In this document: in pieces, positions 24,419 to 33,222 of the stretch
Layout: each line of letters opens with the position of its first letter
Position numbering within the stretch: the stretch's first letter is position 1
Assembly: GCA_000431235.1 (NCBI GenBank)
Contig: HF988722.1
Span: forward strand, 1 to 33,666
Length of the DNA stretch: 33,666 nucleotides
Source of the DNA: Coprobacillus sp. CAG:698
GTDB taxonomy: Bacteria; Bacillota_I; Bacilli_A; ML615J-28; CAG-698
Direction: 5' to 3'
The notes under the pieces: model-generated
Database searches by the model: none
What the model was told of the DNA's origin: nothing
What the model saw: only the letters and a program-made list of their open reading frames with translations
Position numbers and translations under genes: made by a program

Positions 24419-25427
24419 TATAAGCCTCCATAACTTCATCTACAGACAATTTCTTTAACACTGGTTTTTCATAACTTTCAAGATAGACGATATCAATAAA
24501 TCCATCTTGATATTTTTTATCGTTTGCAAATAAATGTTTTATGTCTTTATCATTTGCTTTAAGTCTATTTAAGTACTTTTTAATATCATAAAGTTTACAC
24601 AAAGTATTATATATTTCGCCTTGCACATCTTTATTTGCAAAAGCAAGCATACCAATGCCAACAGCATACCCATGTAAAATATTATATTTAAGTTCGATAG
24701 CATGACCTAACGTATGACCAAAATTCAAAAACTTACGTTCGTTTTTATCAAAATAATCTTTTTCAATAAACTTCTTTTTTACCATTAGACTTCTAGTAAT
24801 TATTTCATCTTGTCTAGAAGCAATACTATTTTTATCACATTCCATAAATATTTTTATAAGTTCATAATCACCAATTAAACCATATTTAAATGCTTCAATA
24901 AAACCATTGAAATAATTTTCCTCATCTAATGTTTCTAAAAATAAGGGATTTATATATACCTTTTTAATAGGTGCAAAAAAACCAATCACGTTCTTACAAG
25001 ATCCAAAATTCAGAGCTGTCTTTCCTCCAATGCAACTATCAACCATAGATAGTGTTGACGTCGGAACTAAAGCAAAATCTACGCCCCTTTTATAGCTTGA
25101 AGCTAAAAATCCACTTAAATCACCAACTACACCACCACCAAAAGCAATAACTAAACTTTTTCGCGAGAACGAATTTTCAATCATTACTTTCAATAAATCC
25201 ATATATACTTCTATAGTTTTGCTATTCTCTCCGGGATTAATAACCTTTACAAAAACATTTTCTTTAAGAATATCTTTATAAAAATTTAAACTAATATTAC
25301 TATCAGTTACGAGCAAAACTTTTTCATATTCTTTGATTAATTTAATTAAATCTAAACGAAAGTCATTATTAATCAAAATATCATATTCATTAAGTAAATT
25401 TTGAGGTGTTTGTATTTTTAGTAGCAT
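24396..25427 (-). CDS. aroB: 3-dehydroquinate synthase
   Basis: AroB converts DAHP to 3-dehydroquinate with NAD and a divalent metal. The 343 residues contain PGENSKTIEV, FGGGVVGDLSGFLASSYKRG, VPTSTLSMVDSCIGGKT (active-site region), NFGSCKNVIGFFAP, and the metal ligands in NFGHTLGHAIELKYN and LHGYAVGIGM. AAAGGA precedes the ATG. It is the first gene of the ten-gene block, and its promoter faces that of the chorismate mutase gene. Confidence 0.97.
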   Translation of the reverse strand: MLLKIQTPQNLLNEYDILINNDFRLDLIKLIKEYEKVLLVTDSNISLNFYKDILKENVFVKVINPGENSKTIEVYMDLLKVMIENSFSRKSLVIAFGGGVVGDLSGFLASSYKRGVDFALVPTSTLSMVDSCIGGKTALNFGSCKNVIGFFAPIKKVYINPLFLETLDEENYFNGFIEAFKYGLIGDYELIKIFMECDKNSIASRQDEIITRSLMVKKKFIEKDYFDKNERKFLNFGHTLGHAIELKYNILHGYAVGIGMLAFANKDVQGEIYNTLCKLYDIKKYLNRLKANDKDIKHLFANDKKYQDGFIDIVYLESYEKPVLKKLSVDEVMEAYNEICNWK

Positions 25428-25448
25428 ATGTTAAATCCTTTACATTAT

Positions 25449-25477
25449 ATTATAATCTAAAACGCAATAAAAATCAA
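25449..25477 (-). promoter_or_regulatory. Promoter of the aroB-argS block
   Basis: TTGATT (25472-25477), a 17-base spacer and a perfect TATAAT (25449-25454) lie on the minus strand. The leader is under 25 bases, so no T-box or attenuator can fit upstream of aroB. Confidence 0.7.
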
Positions 25478-25517
25478 TACACAAAAACGGAAATAGAAAG
25501 TAACAAATAAAATTAGT

Positions 25518-25546
25518 TTGTTTTTTTAAAATCAGAATGTTATAAT
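25518..25546 (+). promoter_or_regulatory. Promoter of chorismate mutase gene
   Basis: TTGTTT (25518-25523), a 17-base spacer and a perfect extended -10 TGTTATAAT (ending at 25546) lie on the plus strand. The start near 25553 leaves about 12 bases before the ATG at 25565 and excludes the in-frame ATG at 25550. Confidence 0.75.
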
Positions 25547-25564
25547 TATATGAGAGGTGATAAA

Positions 25565-25819
25565 ATGGCACTTGAAAATATCAGAAATAAAATTGACAAA
25601 ATAGACAAAGAAATGGCAATTTTGTTTTCTCAAAGAATGGAGCTCATCGAATTAGTCAAAGAGGAAAAGAAAAAAAATAACCTTCCAACATATAACGAAG
25701 CTCGTGAAAAAGAAATAAAAGCTAAAAATATGCTTTTTGTAAATAGTAAATATGTAGAAGAATACAAAGAATTTATTGAATCTATTCTTAAAATATCAAA
25801 AGAATATCAGGAGAAATAA
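25565..25819 (+). CDS. Chorismate mutase, AroQ type
   Basis: This 84-residue helical protein matches the AroQ chorismate mutase fold, which turns chorismate into prephenate. Visible features are the opening ENIRNKIDKIDKEMAILFSQRMELI (Arg in helix 1, then the conserved ID.ID and R-M pattern; quoted here in pieces ENIRNKIDKID and LFSQRMELI), VKEEKKKNNLPTYNEAREKE in helix 2, and a C-terminal helix with YKEFIESILKISKEYQ. The start at 25565 has AGAGGTG in front. It is divergent from aroB, placing the branch-point enzyme beside the pathway block. No prephenate dehydratase or dehydrogenase domain is attached. Confidence 0.88.
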   Translation: MALENIRNKIDKIDKEMAILFSQRMELIELVKEEKKKNNLPTYNEAREKEIKAKNMLFVNSKYVEEYKEFIESILKISKEYQEK

Positions 25820-25821
25820 CA

Positions 25822-26535
25822 ATGAAAAACAAAAAAGATGATAAATTTTCATATGCTCTAGGCATAACTTTAACATTCGAATTATTAAACTTTCGTCCAA
25901 AAGATTGTGTTTCTGTATATATTCACTCTAAATTTACTGATGCTAAAAGTTTCGAAAAATTAATAAATCTTTGTAAAGAAAAAAATATCGAAGTAATTTA
26001 CTCCGATAAAATCTTTAATGTTCTTTCAAATAAAGAAAATTGCTATGTAATTGGTAAATTTAAACGATTCAATGAATCATTAGAAAAAAATAGTGATCAT
26101 ATTGTTTTAGTTAATCCAAGTAACGCTGGAAATCTCGGGACAATTATTCGTACTTGCGTAGGCTTTGGAATTAATAATTTAGTTCTTATCACACCTTGTG
26201 TGGATATATTTGACCCTAAGTGTGTGAGAGCGTCTATGGGATCAATTTTTAGATTGCACTTTTCATTTTTCTCATCATTTGATGAATACGAAAGAAATTA
26301 CCCGCAAAATACAATTTATCCATTTATGCTTAAAGCTAAAAATAACTTGTCTGCAGTTACGTTTAATCATCCTGCAAGTTTGGTATTTGGTAATGAAGCC
26401 ACTGGACTACCAGATTCATTTTTAAATTATGATAACACTTTAATAATAAAACATACTAATAATATTGATAGTTTAAACTTAACAATTGCTGCTAGTATAG
26501 CTTGTTACGAACTTACAAAAACTAACTTTAAATAA
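25822..26535 (+). CDS. SpoU/TrmH-family RNA 2'-O-methyltransferase
   Basis: A SPOUT-class SAM-dependent methyltransferase that should modify a ribose in rRNA or tRNA. The three motifs are NAGNLGTIIRTCVGFG (motif 1), LVFGNEATGLP (motif 2) and SLNLTIAASIACYEL (motif 3). The first 85 residues form a divergent substrate-binding domain. The length is 237. The target nucleotide cannot be told. It starts 2 bases after the chorismate mutase stop, with GGAGAA upstream, so the two are co-transcribed despite unrelated roles. Confidence 0.88.
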   Translation: MKNKKDDKFSYALGITLTFELLNFRPKDCVSVYIHSKFTDAKSFEKLINLCKEKNIEVIYSDKIFNVLSNKENCYVIGKFKRFNESLEKNSDHIVLVNPSNAGNLGTIIRTCVGFGINNLVLITPCVDIFDPKCVRASMGSIFRLHFSFFSSFDEYERNYPQNTIYPFMLKAKNNLSAVTFNHPASLVFGNEATGLPDSFLNYDNTLIIKHTNNIDSLNLTIAASIACYELTKTNFK

Positions 26536-26551
26536 GGAAATATTCGTAAAT

Positions 26552-26583
26552 AAAAGATAAGAAAATACTACTTCTTATCTTTT
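26552..26583. terminator. Bidirectional terminator shared by convergent units
   Basis: Perfect 12-base arms AAAAGATAAGAA and TTCTTATCTTTT enclose an 8-base loop, with U-tracts on either strand. It ends the plus-strand methyltransferase transcript 16 bases after the stop and can end the minus-strand rmuC-GNAT unit, whose stop lies 114 bases away. The rest of 26584-26696 is AT-rich with no gene seen. Confidence 0.85.
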
Positions 26584-26696
26584 TATTTTTTAAAATTATA
26601 CTTGATAACTTATTTATCTAAACCTCTATCAAATAAAATTATACTAAAGAATACTTTTATTGCTAGAACAAGTCATATAAATTCTTAACATAATAA

Positions 26697-27194
26697 TTAT
26701 AACTTTAATTCATAATAAAAATATTCATCATCTTCTTTTGTTAGAGCAAATCCATTTCTAAGTAAAACGTTTTGTGACTTTTGGTTACTTTTCAATGTAT
26801 CTGCAATAACTTTCTTAAGTTCTTTTTCCTTAGCAATCTCAATCATAGCTTTTACAGATTCACTCATATAGCCATTACCTTCGTGTTGTTTACCTAATCC
26901 ATATCCTATCTCAACAATTTTATTTTCCGGAACGCATTTAAAATCTATTGATCCAATAACTTTATTGTTTGATTTTAAAATAATCCAAAAAAAGCTATTC
27001 CAAATTGTATTTTTTTCATCACTCAAACATTTTTCACTTTGACTTAAAATTATCTTTTTAAAGTCTTCATCTAAACTATCAGCATCATATTTACAGCCAA
27101 TTTTTTCCTCTAAATGGGGAAGATTTATAATCCAATTTTTTAAATCTTTACCAGATAAAAGAACTAATTTTAATCTTTCAGTCTCGTAAATCAT
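26697..27194 (-). CDS. GNAT-family N-acetyltransferase (RimJ/RimL-like)
   Basis: The start IYETERLKLV, the strand VIGSIDFK, the acetyl-CoA-binding region GYGLGKQHEGNGYMSESVKA and the ending SQNVLLRNGFALTKED are typical of the RimJ/RimL-like GNAT group that acetylates N-termini or small molecules. The substrate is unknown. The start at 27194 (165 residues) lies 1 base after the M42 peptidase stop; the longer ORF from 27230 would lie inside that gene. Confidence 0.88.
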   Translation of the reverse strand: MIYETERLKLVLLSGKDLKNWIINLPHLEEKIGCKYDADSLDEDFKKIILSQSEKCLSDEKNTIWNSFFWIILKSNNKVIGSIDFKCVPENKIVEIGYGLGKQHEGNGYMSESVKAMIEIAKEKELKKVIADTLKSNQKSQNVLLRNGFALTKEDDEYFYYELKL

Positions 27195-27195
27195 C

Positions 27196-28230
27196 TTAGT
27201 TAAATGGATCCAATGATGTATTTTCGTCAAAGTTTAAAATGAATTCAGTAAATAATTCTATTATTTTTTCCACGTCACGCAAATCACAAACTTCAACTGA
27301 TGAATGCATATATCTTAAAGGAATACTAACTAGATAACAAGGTATGCCATCATAACTTGTGAACATATCATCTGTATCAGTATAAGTCATTGATGGGCTT
27401 AAATCAAATTGCATTTTGATATTATTTTTCTTACACAATTCAACCATCATTTCGTGCATTTTGCGATTCATTAAAGATCCATACGTTAATACAGGGCCTT
27501 TATTTAAACTAACTTCACCAGAACATTTTTCAAGATGTTTTACATCATTAGCATATGTTACATCAACAATAAGAGCACATGTAGGTTTAATCAAATTAAC
27601 GGCTGATTTAGCTCCACGACCTGTTGTTTCTTCACCAACTGTAGTGCTAACAAAAACACCATTCTTTGTCTTTTTTTCTTTTACTCTTTTCAATGTTTCT
27701 AAAGCAATAAAAGCTCCTAAGCGATCATCTAAAGCACGTGCAGCTAAGATATTCTCATTAAGCAGGCGATAATCGTTATAATGAATAACAGGGTCTCCTA
27801 CAGAAACAATTTTTTCTGTTTCTTCTTTTGAATATGTTCCTAAATCTAAAATTAAACTTTCCACATCCATGCAATCTTTCTTTGGATCTGATAAATAACC
27901 AATTACGCCAGGAACAAGTCCATTTTTAGTATAAACATTAACATGTTGGCTTGTATAAGCATAAGGTCTAATACCTCCATTTTTAATTACTTTACAAGTT
28001 CCATCATCATTTATTTTTTCAATAATTAAACTGATTTCATCGATATGTCCTGATAAAAGTATTTTTACATTGCTTTCTGGATTTATTCCATTTATAACAT
28101 TTAAGTTTTGTTGTTTATAACAACATTGAGAAATGTCTTTCATTTCTTCAATAATTAATTTTTGTATCTCTAGTTCGTGTCCTGATGGAGATGGTGTTTT
28201 AAGTAACTTATAAAGTAAATCGTAATTCAT
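27196..28230 (-). CDS. M42-family metallo-aminopeptidase
   Basis: M42 peptidases are dodecameric, two-metal aminopeptidases such as glutamyl aminopeptidase and the former 'endoglucanase' FrvX/YsdC group. The 344 residues show SPSGHE near residue 15, the metal ligands in LLSGHIDEISLI and ALDDRLGAFIALE, the catalytic EE in TVGEETTGRGA, a metal-binding VDVT motif, and the terminal MHSSVEVCDLRD with a His ligand. GGAGG precedes the ATG. It lies 10 bases after the preceding small gene. Confidence 0.93.
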   Translation of the reverse strand: MNYDLLYKLLKTPSPSGHELEIQKLIIEEMKDISQCCYKQQNLNVINGINPESNVKILLSGHIDEISLIIEKINDDGTCKVIKNGGIRPYAYTSQHVNVYTKNGLVPGVIGYLSDPKKDCMDVESLILDLGTYSKEETEKIVSVGDPVIHYNDYRLLNENILAARALDDRLGAFIALETLKRVKEKKTKNGVFVSTTVGEETTGRGAKSAVNLIKPTCALIVDVTYANDVKHLEKCSGEVSLNKGPVLTYGSLMNRKMHEMMVELCKKNNIKMQFDLSPSMTYTDTDDMFTSYDGIPCYLVSIPLRYMHSSVEVCDLRDVEKIIELFTEFILNFDENTSLDPFN

Positions 28231-28240
28231 TTTTGTCCTC

Positions 28241-28678
28241 CTAAATATATTTATCTGTTATATAATTTGTTACCTTCGTATATAAATAACTATAATCTTT
28301 TATTACATCTTTTAAACATTTTGTTGTTTCATTATCATAATCATCATGTTCGTAAATAAACTCAAGCCCCTCTGATGTTCCCATATTAATAGCCTTCAAA
28401 AGTTCGATTCCAACATCAAAACTTTCTTTGAGATTCTTCATTCTTTCCATCCAAACTATCATTTCTTTTCCAGCACTTAAATCTTCACATGGATTGACAT
28501 CATGTTTAGAAATTTGTTCACTAACATTTTCTTCGTGTTTTTTGAATGTTGCGATAACCTCATCAAGAAGGGCAATCACTTCTTTTGACTCAGTTTTATC
28601 CTTATAAATTTTGGTAATCTTTGAGCCCATATGAATTGACTCTAAAAACTTATTTAAATCATCATATCTATTTTTCAT
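28241..28678 (-). CDS. Small helical protein, possibly DUF2383/ferritin-like
   Basis: The 145-residue protein appears all-helical, with charged amphipathic segments and no signal or membrane region. The pattern (LLDEVIATFKKHEENV, then a loop, MIVWMERMKNLKESFD, MGTSEGLEFIYEHDDY, then a closing helix) resembles the four-helix DUF2383 family related to ferritin-like bundles, but I see no full set of metal ligands. The ATG at 28678 has GGAGG 6 bases upstream, so the longer TTG start at 28696 is rejected. Function is unknown. Confidence 0.7.
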   Translation of the reverse strand: MKNRYDDLNKFLESIHMGSKITKIYKDKTESKEVIALLDEVIATFKKHEENVSEQISKHDVNPCEDLSAGKEMIVWMERMKNLKESFDVGIELLKAINMGTSEGLEFIYEHDDYDNETTKCLKDVIKDYSYLYTKVTNYITDKYI

Positions 28679-28727
28679 TTTTACCTCCATATACAATTAT
28701 TTTGGTATAATTTTCAATAAGTATACA

Positions 28728-29522
28728 TTACTTTAAAATATAGTTTTCTATTGCATATGCAACACCATCTTCTTCATTTGTCAAGGTTACAAGATCACTT
28801 TTATCTTTTATTTCTTGAGGACTATTTCCCATAGCAATTCCCAAACCAGCATAAGTAATCATCGAAAGATCGTTGTAATTATCACCGATAGCAACTAGTT
28901 CTTCTCTTGAATGCTTTAAGATTTTTCCTAAATATTCTAAAGCATTTCCTTTAGAAGCATTTCGATCATAAAACTCCAAATAATTCGGTGATGAGAATTC
29001 ACAATTTATATTATTGTTATTCTGAAAATATCTCTTAACTTCTTGTAAATATTCATTTTCTCCATAGATAATAATTTTGTTAACTTTAGCAAACGAAAAT
29101 GTTTCAAATATAGTTGCTTTCATACCAGATGTTTTTTCATAAAATAAAATATCATCATTTATTTGATTAACATATAATATATTATCATTCCAAACAATAA
29201 TATTTAAATTATGATTTTTAGGATATTCATTGTAAAGACAATAATTTATTATTTCATCAGATGTCTTCTTATTTATATGTTTTTCATATATAACATTACC
29301 AGAAAGGTTTTGTATACTCGCTCCGTTGTAAGTAATATAATAGACATCGCCAAATAATTTTGCATATTCTTTTAGACCTGATAACGGCCTACCCGATGCA
29401 ATCGTAACTAACAAATTCTCTTCTTGAGCTTTTTTTATACTTGCAGCAGTTTTATCTGTTATTTTCTTTTTGTCATTTACTAATGTTCCATCAACATCAA
29501 CAACAATTAATTTATATTTCAT
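28728..29522 (-). CDS. Cof-type HAD-superfamily phosphatase
   Basis: Cof-type HAD phosphatases remove phosphate from sugar phosphates and flavin nucleotides. Motif I is VVDVDGTLVND at the N-terminus, motif II is IASGRP, motif III includes the Lys in ASKGNALEYL, and motif IV is AIGDNYNDLSMI. The C2-type cap lies in the middle. The 264-residue length is typical. It lies 15 bases after rmuC. The specific substrate is unknown. Confidence 0.92.
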   Translation of the reverse strand: MKYKLIVVDVDGTLVNDKKKITDKTAASIKKAQEENLLVTIASGRPLSGLKEYAKLFGDVYYITYNGASIQNLSGNVIYEKHINKKTSDEIINYCLYNEYPKNHNLNIIVWNDNILYVNQINDDILFYEKTSGMKATIFETFSFAKVNKIIIYGENEYLQEVKRYFQNNNNINCEFSSPNYLEFYDRNASKGNALEYLGKILKHSREELVAIGDNYNDLSMITYAGLGIAMGNSPQEIKDKSDLVTLTNEEDGVAYAIENYILK

Positions 29523-29537
29523 TTATCTCACCAAATT

Positions 29538-30836
29538 TTAATAATCATTTTTGTTATTTAATTCTAATAATTCACTTGATTTATCATATTCAATTTCTGT
29601 TACATTCTTTAGTTTACGATTAATTTGTCTAGTACGCGTTCCAACTAAATTTTCAATTTCTTCGTTAGCTTCACCAATTTTCTTCTGAGCTTTACGTAAA
29701 ACACCTTCAAAGTTTTCAAATTCCGTTTTCACCGCTCCTATAATGTTCCAAACTTCACTTGATCGTCTTTCAATGGCTAATGTTCGAAAACCTACTTGAA
29801 GACTATTTAAAAGAGCAGACATAGTTGTCGGTCCAGCTATAATAATTCTATAGGTAGATTGCAACTCATCAATAAGGCCTATTTTAGCAACTTCGGCATA
29901 TAATCCTTCTATTGGTAGAAACATTATTCCAAAATCAGTTGTATAAGGTGCCTCAATATATTTTTCTTTAATGTCTTTAGCAAACATTTTAATACTTTTT
30001 TTAAGTTCAGAAATACTTTTGTTTATCAAATCTTTGTCCATTAAATCATATGAATTTAAAAGATTAGTATAAGTATCTAAAGGAAATTTTGAATCAATTG
30101 GTAAATATATAGTTTTCTTTCCATCGCTTGGCAATCGCAAAGCAAACTCTACAGGGTCTTTTGAATGAGGGCGAGTAATTATATTTTCTGCGTATTGATC
30201 TTTAGTAAGTACTTCACTTAAAATTTGTGATAACTGCATTTCGCCCCAAACACCTCTTGTTTTTACATTTGTAAGAACTCTTTTTAAATCGTCAACACCA
30301 TTTGCTAAATTTCTCATTTCTCCGATTCCTTGTTCAACCTTTGATAGATTTTCTTGAACAATTTTAAATGATTCGTTTAAACGGCTCTTTAGTGTTGCGT
30401 CAAGTTTTTCATCAACAGTTCTACGCATTTCCTCAAGTTTTTGCTCATTGATATTTTGTAACTTTTCTAATGATTTTTCAAGAGAAACTCTAATCTCAGC
30501 CAAATACTTTTCTGATATATTGGTATTATTTTTAATATTTTCATTTAGATGAAATATGTTTTCTTTTAAAGTTTCAATCATTTTTTCCAACTTATATTCT
30601 GTAAATTTATTGAAGCATTCAAATTGGTTTTTAGTATTATCACTAACTACTTTTTGAACATTTGTGAGTTTTGTATCAAATTCATTTTTTAAAGCGCTAT
30701 TTTCATCTTTAAGTGTTCTTTCTATATGCAATATTTTATCATCATTTTTATTGTGTTTTAAACCATTAATTGCTATTATTAAAAGAATTATACAAATAAT
30801 TAATAGTATAATAATAGTGCCCATTATATAAAACAT
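29538..30836 (-). CDS. rmuC: DNA recombination protein RmuC
   Basis: RmuC-family proteins limit recombination at short inverted repeats; the C-terminal part has a restriction-endonuclease-like fold. The first 25 residues form a membrane anchor, followed by a long coiled coil (about residues 35-190). The RmuC domain has the signature TRGVWGEMQLSQIL, then PIDSKFPLDTY, TTDFGIMFLPIEGLYAE and IIAGPTTMSALL. The length (432) is normal. The ATG at 30836 has AAAGGG upstream; an in-frame ATG at 30824 is possible. It leads a five-gene unit. Confidence 0.94.
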   Translation of the reverse strand: MFYIMGTIIILLIICIILLIIAINGLKHNKNDDKILHIERTLKDENSALKNEFDTKLTNVQKVVSDNTKNQFECFNKFTEYKLEKMIETLKENIFHLNENIKNNTNISEKYLAEIRVSLEKSLEKLQNINEQKLEEMRRTVDEKLDATLKSRLNESFKIVQENLSKVEQGIGEMRNLANGVDDLKRVLTNVKTRGVWGEMQLSQILSEVLTKDQYAENIITRPHSKDPVEFALRLPSDGKKTIYLPIDSKFPLDTYTNLLNSYDLMDKDLINKSISELKKSIKMFAKDIKEKYIEAPYTTDFGIMFLPIEGLYAEVAKIGLIDELQSTYRIIIAGPTTMSALLNSLQVGFRTLAIERRSSEVWNIIGAVKTEFENFEGVLRKAQKKIGEANEEIENLVGTRTRQINRKLKNVTEIEYDKSSELLELNNKNDY

Positions 30837-30869
30837 ATTCTTTTAGCCCTTTCCATATTATATGTATAT

Positions 30870-30898
30870 ATTTTATAATATTCTTTCAAATAAATCAA
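30870..30898 (-). promoter_or_regulatory. Candidate promoter of the rmuC unit
   Basis: TTGATT (30893-30898), a 17-base spacer and TAAAAT (30870-30875) lie on the minus strand. A perfect TATAAT nearer the gene (30857-30862) lacks a -35. Confidence 0.4.
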
Positions 30899-30899
30899 G

Positions 30900-30956
30900 A
30901 AAAAAGAGTAAAAGGATATTTACTAGGAGGATTATCCTAATAAAATCTTTTACTCT
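30900..30956 (-). terminator. Terminator of clpB
   Basis: AGAGTAAAAG (30905-30914) and CTTTTACTCT (30947-30956) form a perfect 10-bp stem. Inside it is a second short hairpin (AGGA/TCCT), and TTTTTT follows in the minus transcript. Confidence 0.8.
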
Positions 30957-30967
30957 GTAATAATTAA

Positions 30968-33091
30968 TTATTTAACTTGTTTTATTATAACTTTTCCATC
31001 TAAAACATCTATTATGTATGTTACATATGGAACAATTTCAGATGATATAATTGCCTTAGCAATAACAGTTTCAATATATTTTTGAATAAATCTCTTGATT
31101 GGTCGAGCTCCATATGATTCATTATAACTGTTGTCAATTACATATTTCTTTAAATCATTTGAGAACTCAACTTTTACATTATTAGCAATTAATCTTTGCT
31201 TCAATTCATTCAATAATTTATCAACAATCTTAATTTGAACATCTCTACTTAATGGATTAAACATTACTATCTCATCAATACGATTAATAAATTCAGGTTT
31301 GAAACTGCCTCTAACTATATTCATTACTTCATCATATGCTTCTTTAGTGTTATTCTTTTCTAGTAAAATGTCACTTCCAAGGTTTGATGTCATAATGATT
31401 ATTGTATTCTTAAAGTCAACTGTACGTCCTTGAGAATCAGTAATTCGTCCATCATCTAGTATTTGTAATAAGACATTAAATATATCTCTATGAGCCTTTT
31501 CAATTTCATCAAATAGAACAATTGAATAAGGTTTACGTCTAATAGCTTCTGTTAATTGACCGCCTTCATCATATCCTACATATCCTGGAGGGGCTCCAAT
31601 TAATCTAGAGACAGAATGTGGTTCCATATATTCACTCATATCGAATCTTACAATATGAGATTCACTATCGAACAAAGCTTCAGCAAGACTCTTACATACT
31701 TCAGTTTTACCAACACCAGTAGGACCTAAGAATAAGAATGAACCAATAGGTCTTCTTTCATCTTTGATACCAGCTCTTTGTCTGATAATTGCATCACTAA
31801 CGAGTTCAATTGCTTCATCTTGACCAATTACTCGCTTTGCAAGAGTTTCTTTTAAATTAAGAAGTTTTTCTTTATCTCCTTTAACTAATTTATCAATAGG
31901 AATGCCTGTTGATAAGCTAATTATATGAGCTATATCATTTTCTGTTACTGTTTCCGAAATTAATTTATCGTCTTTATTTTCATTACGGCATTCGTCAAGC
32001 TCTTTTTCTAACTTTGGAATAACACCATATTGTAACTTAGCAACTTTTTCATAATCGCCAGTACTCATATAGTTTTCAAGATCACGACGAGCTTTATCTA
32101 GGTCTTTTTGTTTTTCCTTAATTATTTCTACTTCTTTTTTCTCTTTTTCCCACTTATCAGTAAGCTCTGATTCAATTTTCTTCTTTTCAGAAATTTCATC
32201 TTCAATTTTTTCTAGTCTTTCTTTACTCAAAGCATCAGTTTCCTTTTGTAAAGCTGACTTTTCAATTTGAAGTTGTAATAATTGTCTTTTAATTAAATCA
32301 AGTTCATTAGGCATTGAATTCATTTCTGTTCTGATAGAAGCACATGCTTCATCAATTAAATCAATAGCCTTATCGGGCAAGAATCTATCAGTTATATAAC
32401 GATTAGAAAGAGTTGCCGCCGAAACAATAGCACTATCACTAATTCTAACACCATGGAACAATTCAAAACGTTCTTTCAAACCACGAAGAATACTAATAGT
32501 ATCTTCAACAGTTGGTTCATTGATCATTACCTTTTCAAAACGTCTTTCAAGAGCAGAGTCTTTTTCAATATAATTACGATATTCATTTAAAGTAGTCGCA
32601 CCTATACAATGTAACTCACCACGGGCTAGCATTGGCTTAAGCATATTTCCAGCGTCTAAAGCACCTTCAGCTTTTCCAGCACCTACAATTAAGTGAATCT
32701 CATCAATAAATAGAATTATATCGCCTTTACTTTCCTTAATTTTGTTAAGGACAGCTTTTAAACGTTCCTCAAATTCACCACGATACTTAGCACCAGCAAC
32801 TAAAGCTCCCATATCAAGTTCATAAATTGTACAATTCTTTAAATTGCTTGGGACATCATCACGAACAATACGAGCAGCCAAACCTTCAATTATTGCAGTT
32901 TTACCAACACCAGGTTGACCAATCAATATTGGGTTATTCTTAGTCTTTCGTGCAAGAATTTTAATTATACGGAAGATTTCGTCTTCTCTTCCTATTACAG
33001 GATCTATTTTATTATCACGAACAGCTTGTGTAACATCTCGACCATATTTTTCAAGGATGTTTTCATCATTCATATATTCTTGGTTTTCCAT
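30968..33091 (-). CDS. clpB: Chaperone ClpB lacking the N-terminal domain
   Basis: ClpB is a hexameric AAA+ disaggregase working with DnaK. The protein has 707 residues instead of about 860. It begins directly with ENILEKYGRDVTQAVRDN, which in full-length ClpB follows the Clp-N domain. Both AAA+ modules are intact: Walker A GQPGVGKT and B ILFIDEIH in the first, and GPTGVGKT and VLFDEIEKAH in the second. The long coiled-coil middle domain, diagnostic for ClpB, lies between them. Mollicutes ClpB also lacks the N-domain. The ATG at 33091 has AAGGAGGG; the longer ORF from 33118 begins within the CIRCE element and is rejected. Confidence 0.97.
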   Translation of the reverse strand: MENQEYMNDENILEKYGRDVTQAVRDNKIDPVIGREDEIFRIIKILARKTKNNPILIGQPGVGKTAIIEGLAARIVRDDVPSNLKNCTIYELDMGALVAGAKYRGEFEERLKAVLNKIKESKGDIILFIDEIHLIVGAGKAEGALDAGNMLKPMLARGELHCIGATTLNEYRNYIEKDSALERRFEKVMINEPTVEDTISILRGLKERFELFHGVRISDSAIVSAATLSNRYITDRFLPDKAIDLIDEACASIRTEMNSMPNELDLIKRQLLQLQIEKSALQKETDALSKERLEKIEDEISEKKKIESELTDKWEKEKKEVEIIKEKQKDLDKARRDLENYMSTGDYEKVAKLQYGVIPKLEKELDECRNENKDDKLISETVTENDIAHIISLSTGIPIDKLVKGDKEKLLNLKETLAKRVIGQDEAIELVSDAIIRQRAGIKDERRPIGSFLFLGPTGVGKTEVCKSLAEALFDSESHIVRFDMSEYMEPHSVSRLIGAPPGYVGYDEGGQLTEAIRRKPYSIVLFDEIEKAHRDIFNVLLQILDDGRITDSQGRTVDFKNTIIIMTSNLGSDILLEKNNTKEAYDEVMNIVRGSFKPEFINRIDEIVMFNPLSRDVQIKIVDKLLNELKQRLIANNVKVEFSNDLKKYVIDNSYNESYGARPIKRFIQKYIETVIAKAIISSEIVPYVTYIIDVLDGKVIIKQVK

Positions 33092-33105
33092 ATTTATTCC
33101 CTCCT

Positions 33106-33132
33106 TTAGCACTCTCACTCTCAGAGTGCTAA
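33106..33132. promoter_or_regulatory. CIRCE element (HrcA operator)
   Basis: TTAGCACTC and GAGTGCTAA are separated by exactly 9 bases, a perfect consensus CIRCE. It lies between the -10 and the clpB ribosome binding site, covering the transcription start. HrcA should repress clpB until heat shock. hrcA itself is not in the window. Confidence 0.97.
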
Positions 33133-33135
33133 TAT

Positions 33136-33163
33136 ATTATACTACTTTTTTCATAAATGTCAA
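33136..33163 (-). promoter_or_regulatory. Promoter of clpB
   Basis: A perfect TTGACA (33158-33163), a 16-base spacer and a perfect TATAAT (33136-33141) lie on the minus strand: a strong vegetative-sigma promoter held in check by CIRCE. Confidence 0.9.
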
Positions 33164-33193
33164 TACTTTTTTCAAAAAAAATTAAAAATATTT

Positions 33194-33222
33194 AAAAATA
33201 AAAGCTAGTCATTAAGACTAGC
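33194..33222 (-). terminator. Terminator of the right-edge gene
   Basis: GCTAGTC and GACTAGC form a 7-bp stem with a 5-base loop, followed by TTTTATTTTT in the minus transcript. The stem overlaps the last codons and the stop of the gene. Confidence 0.75.
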
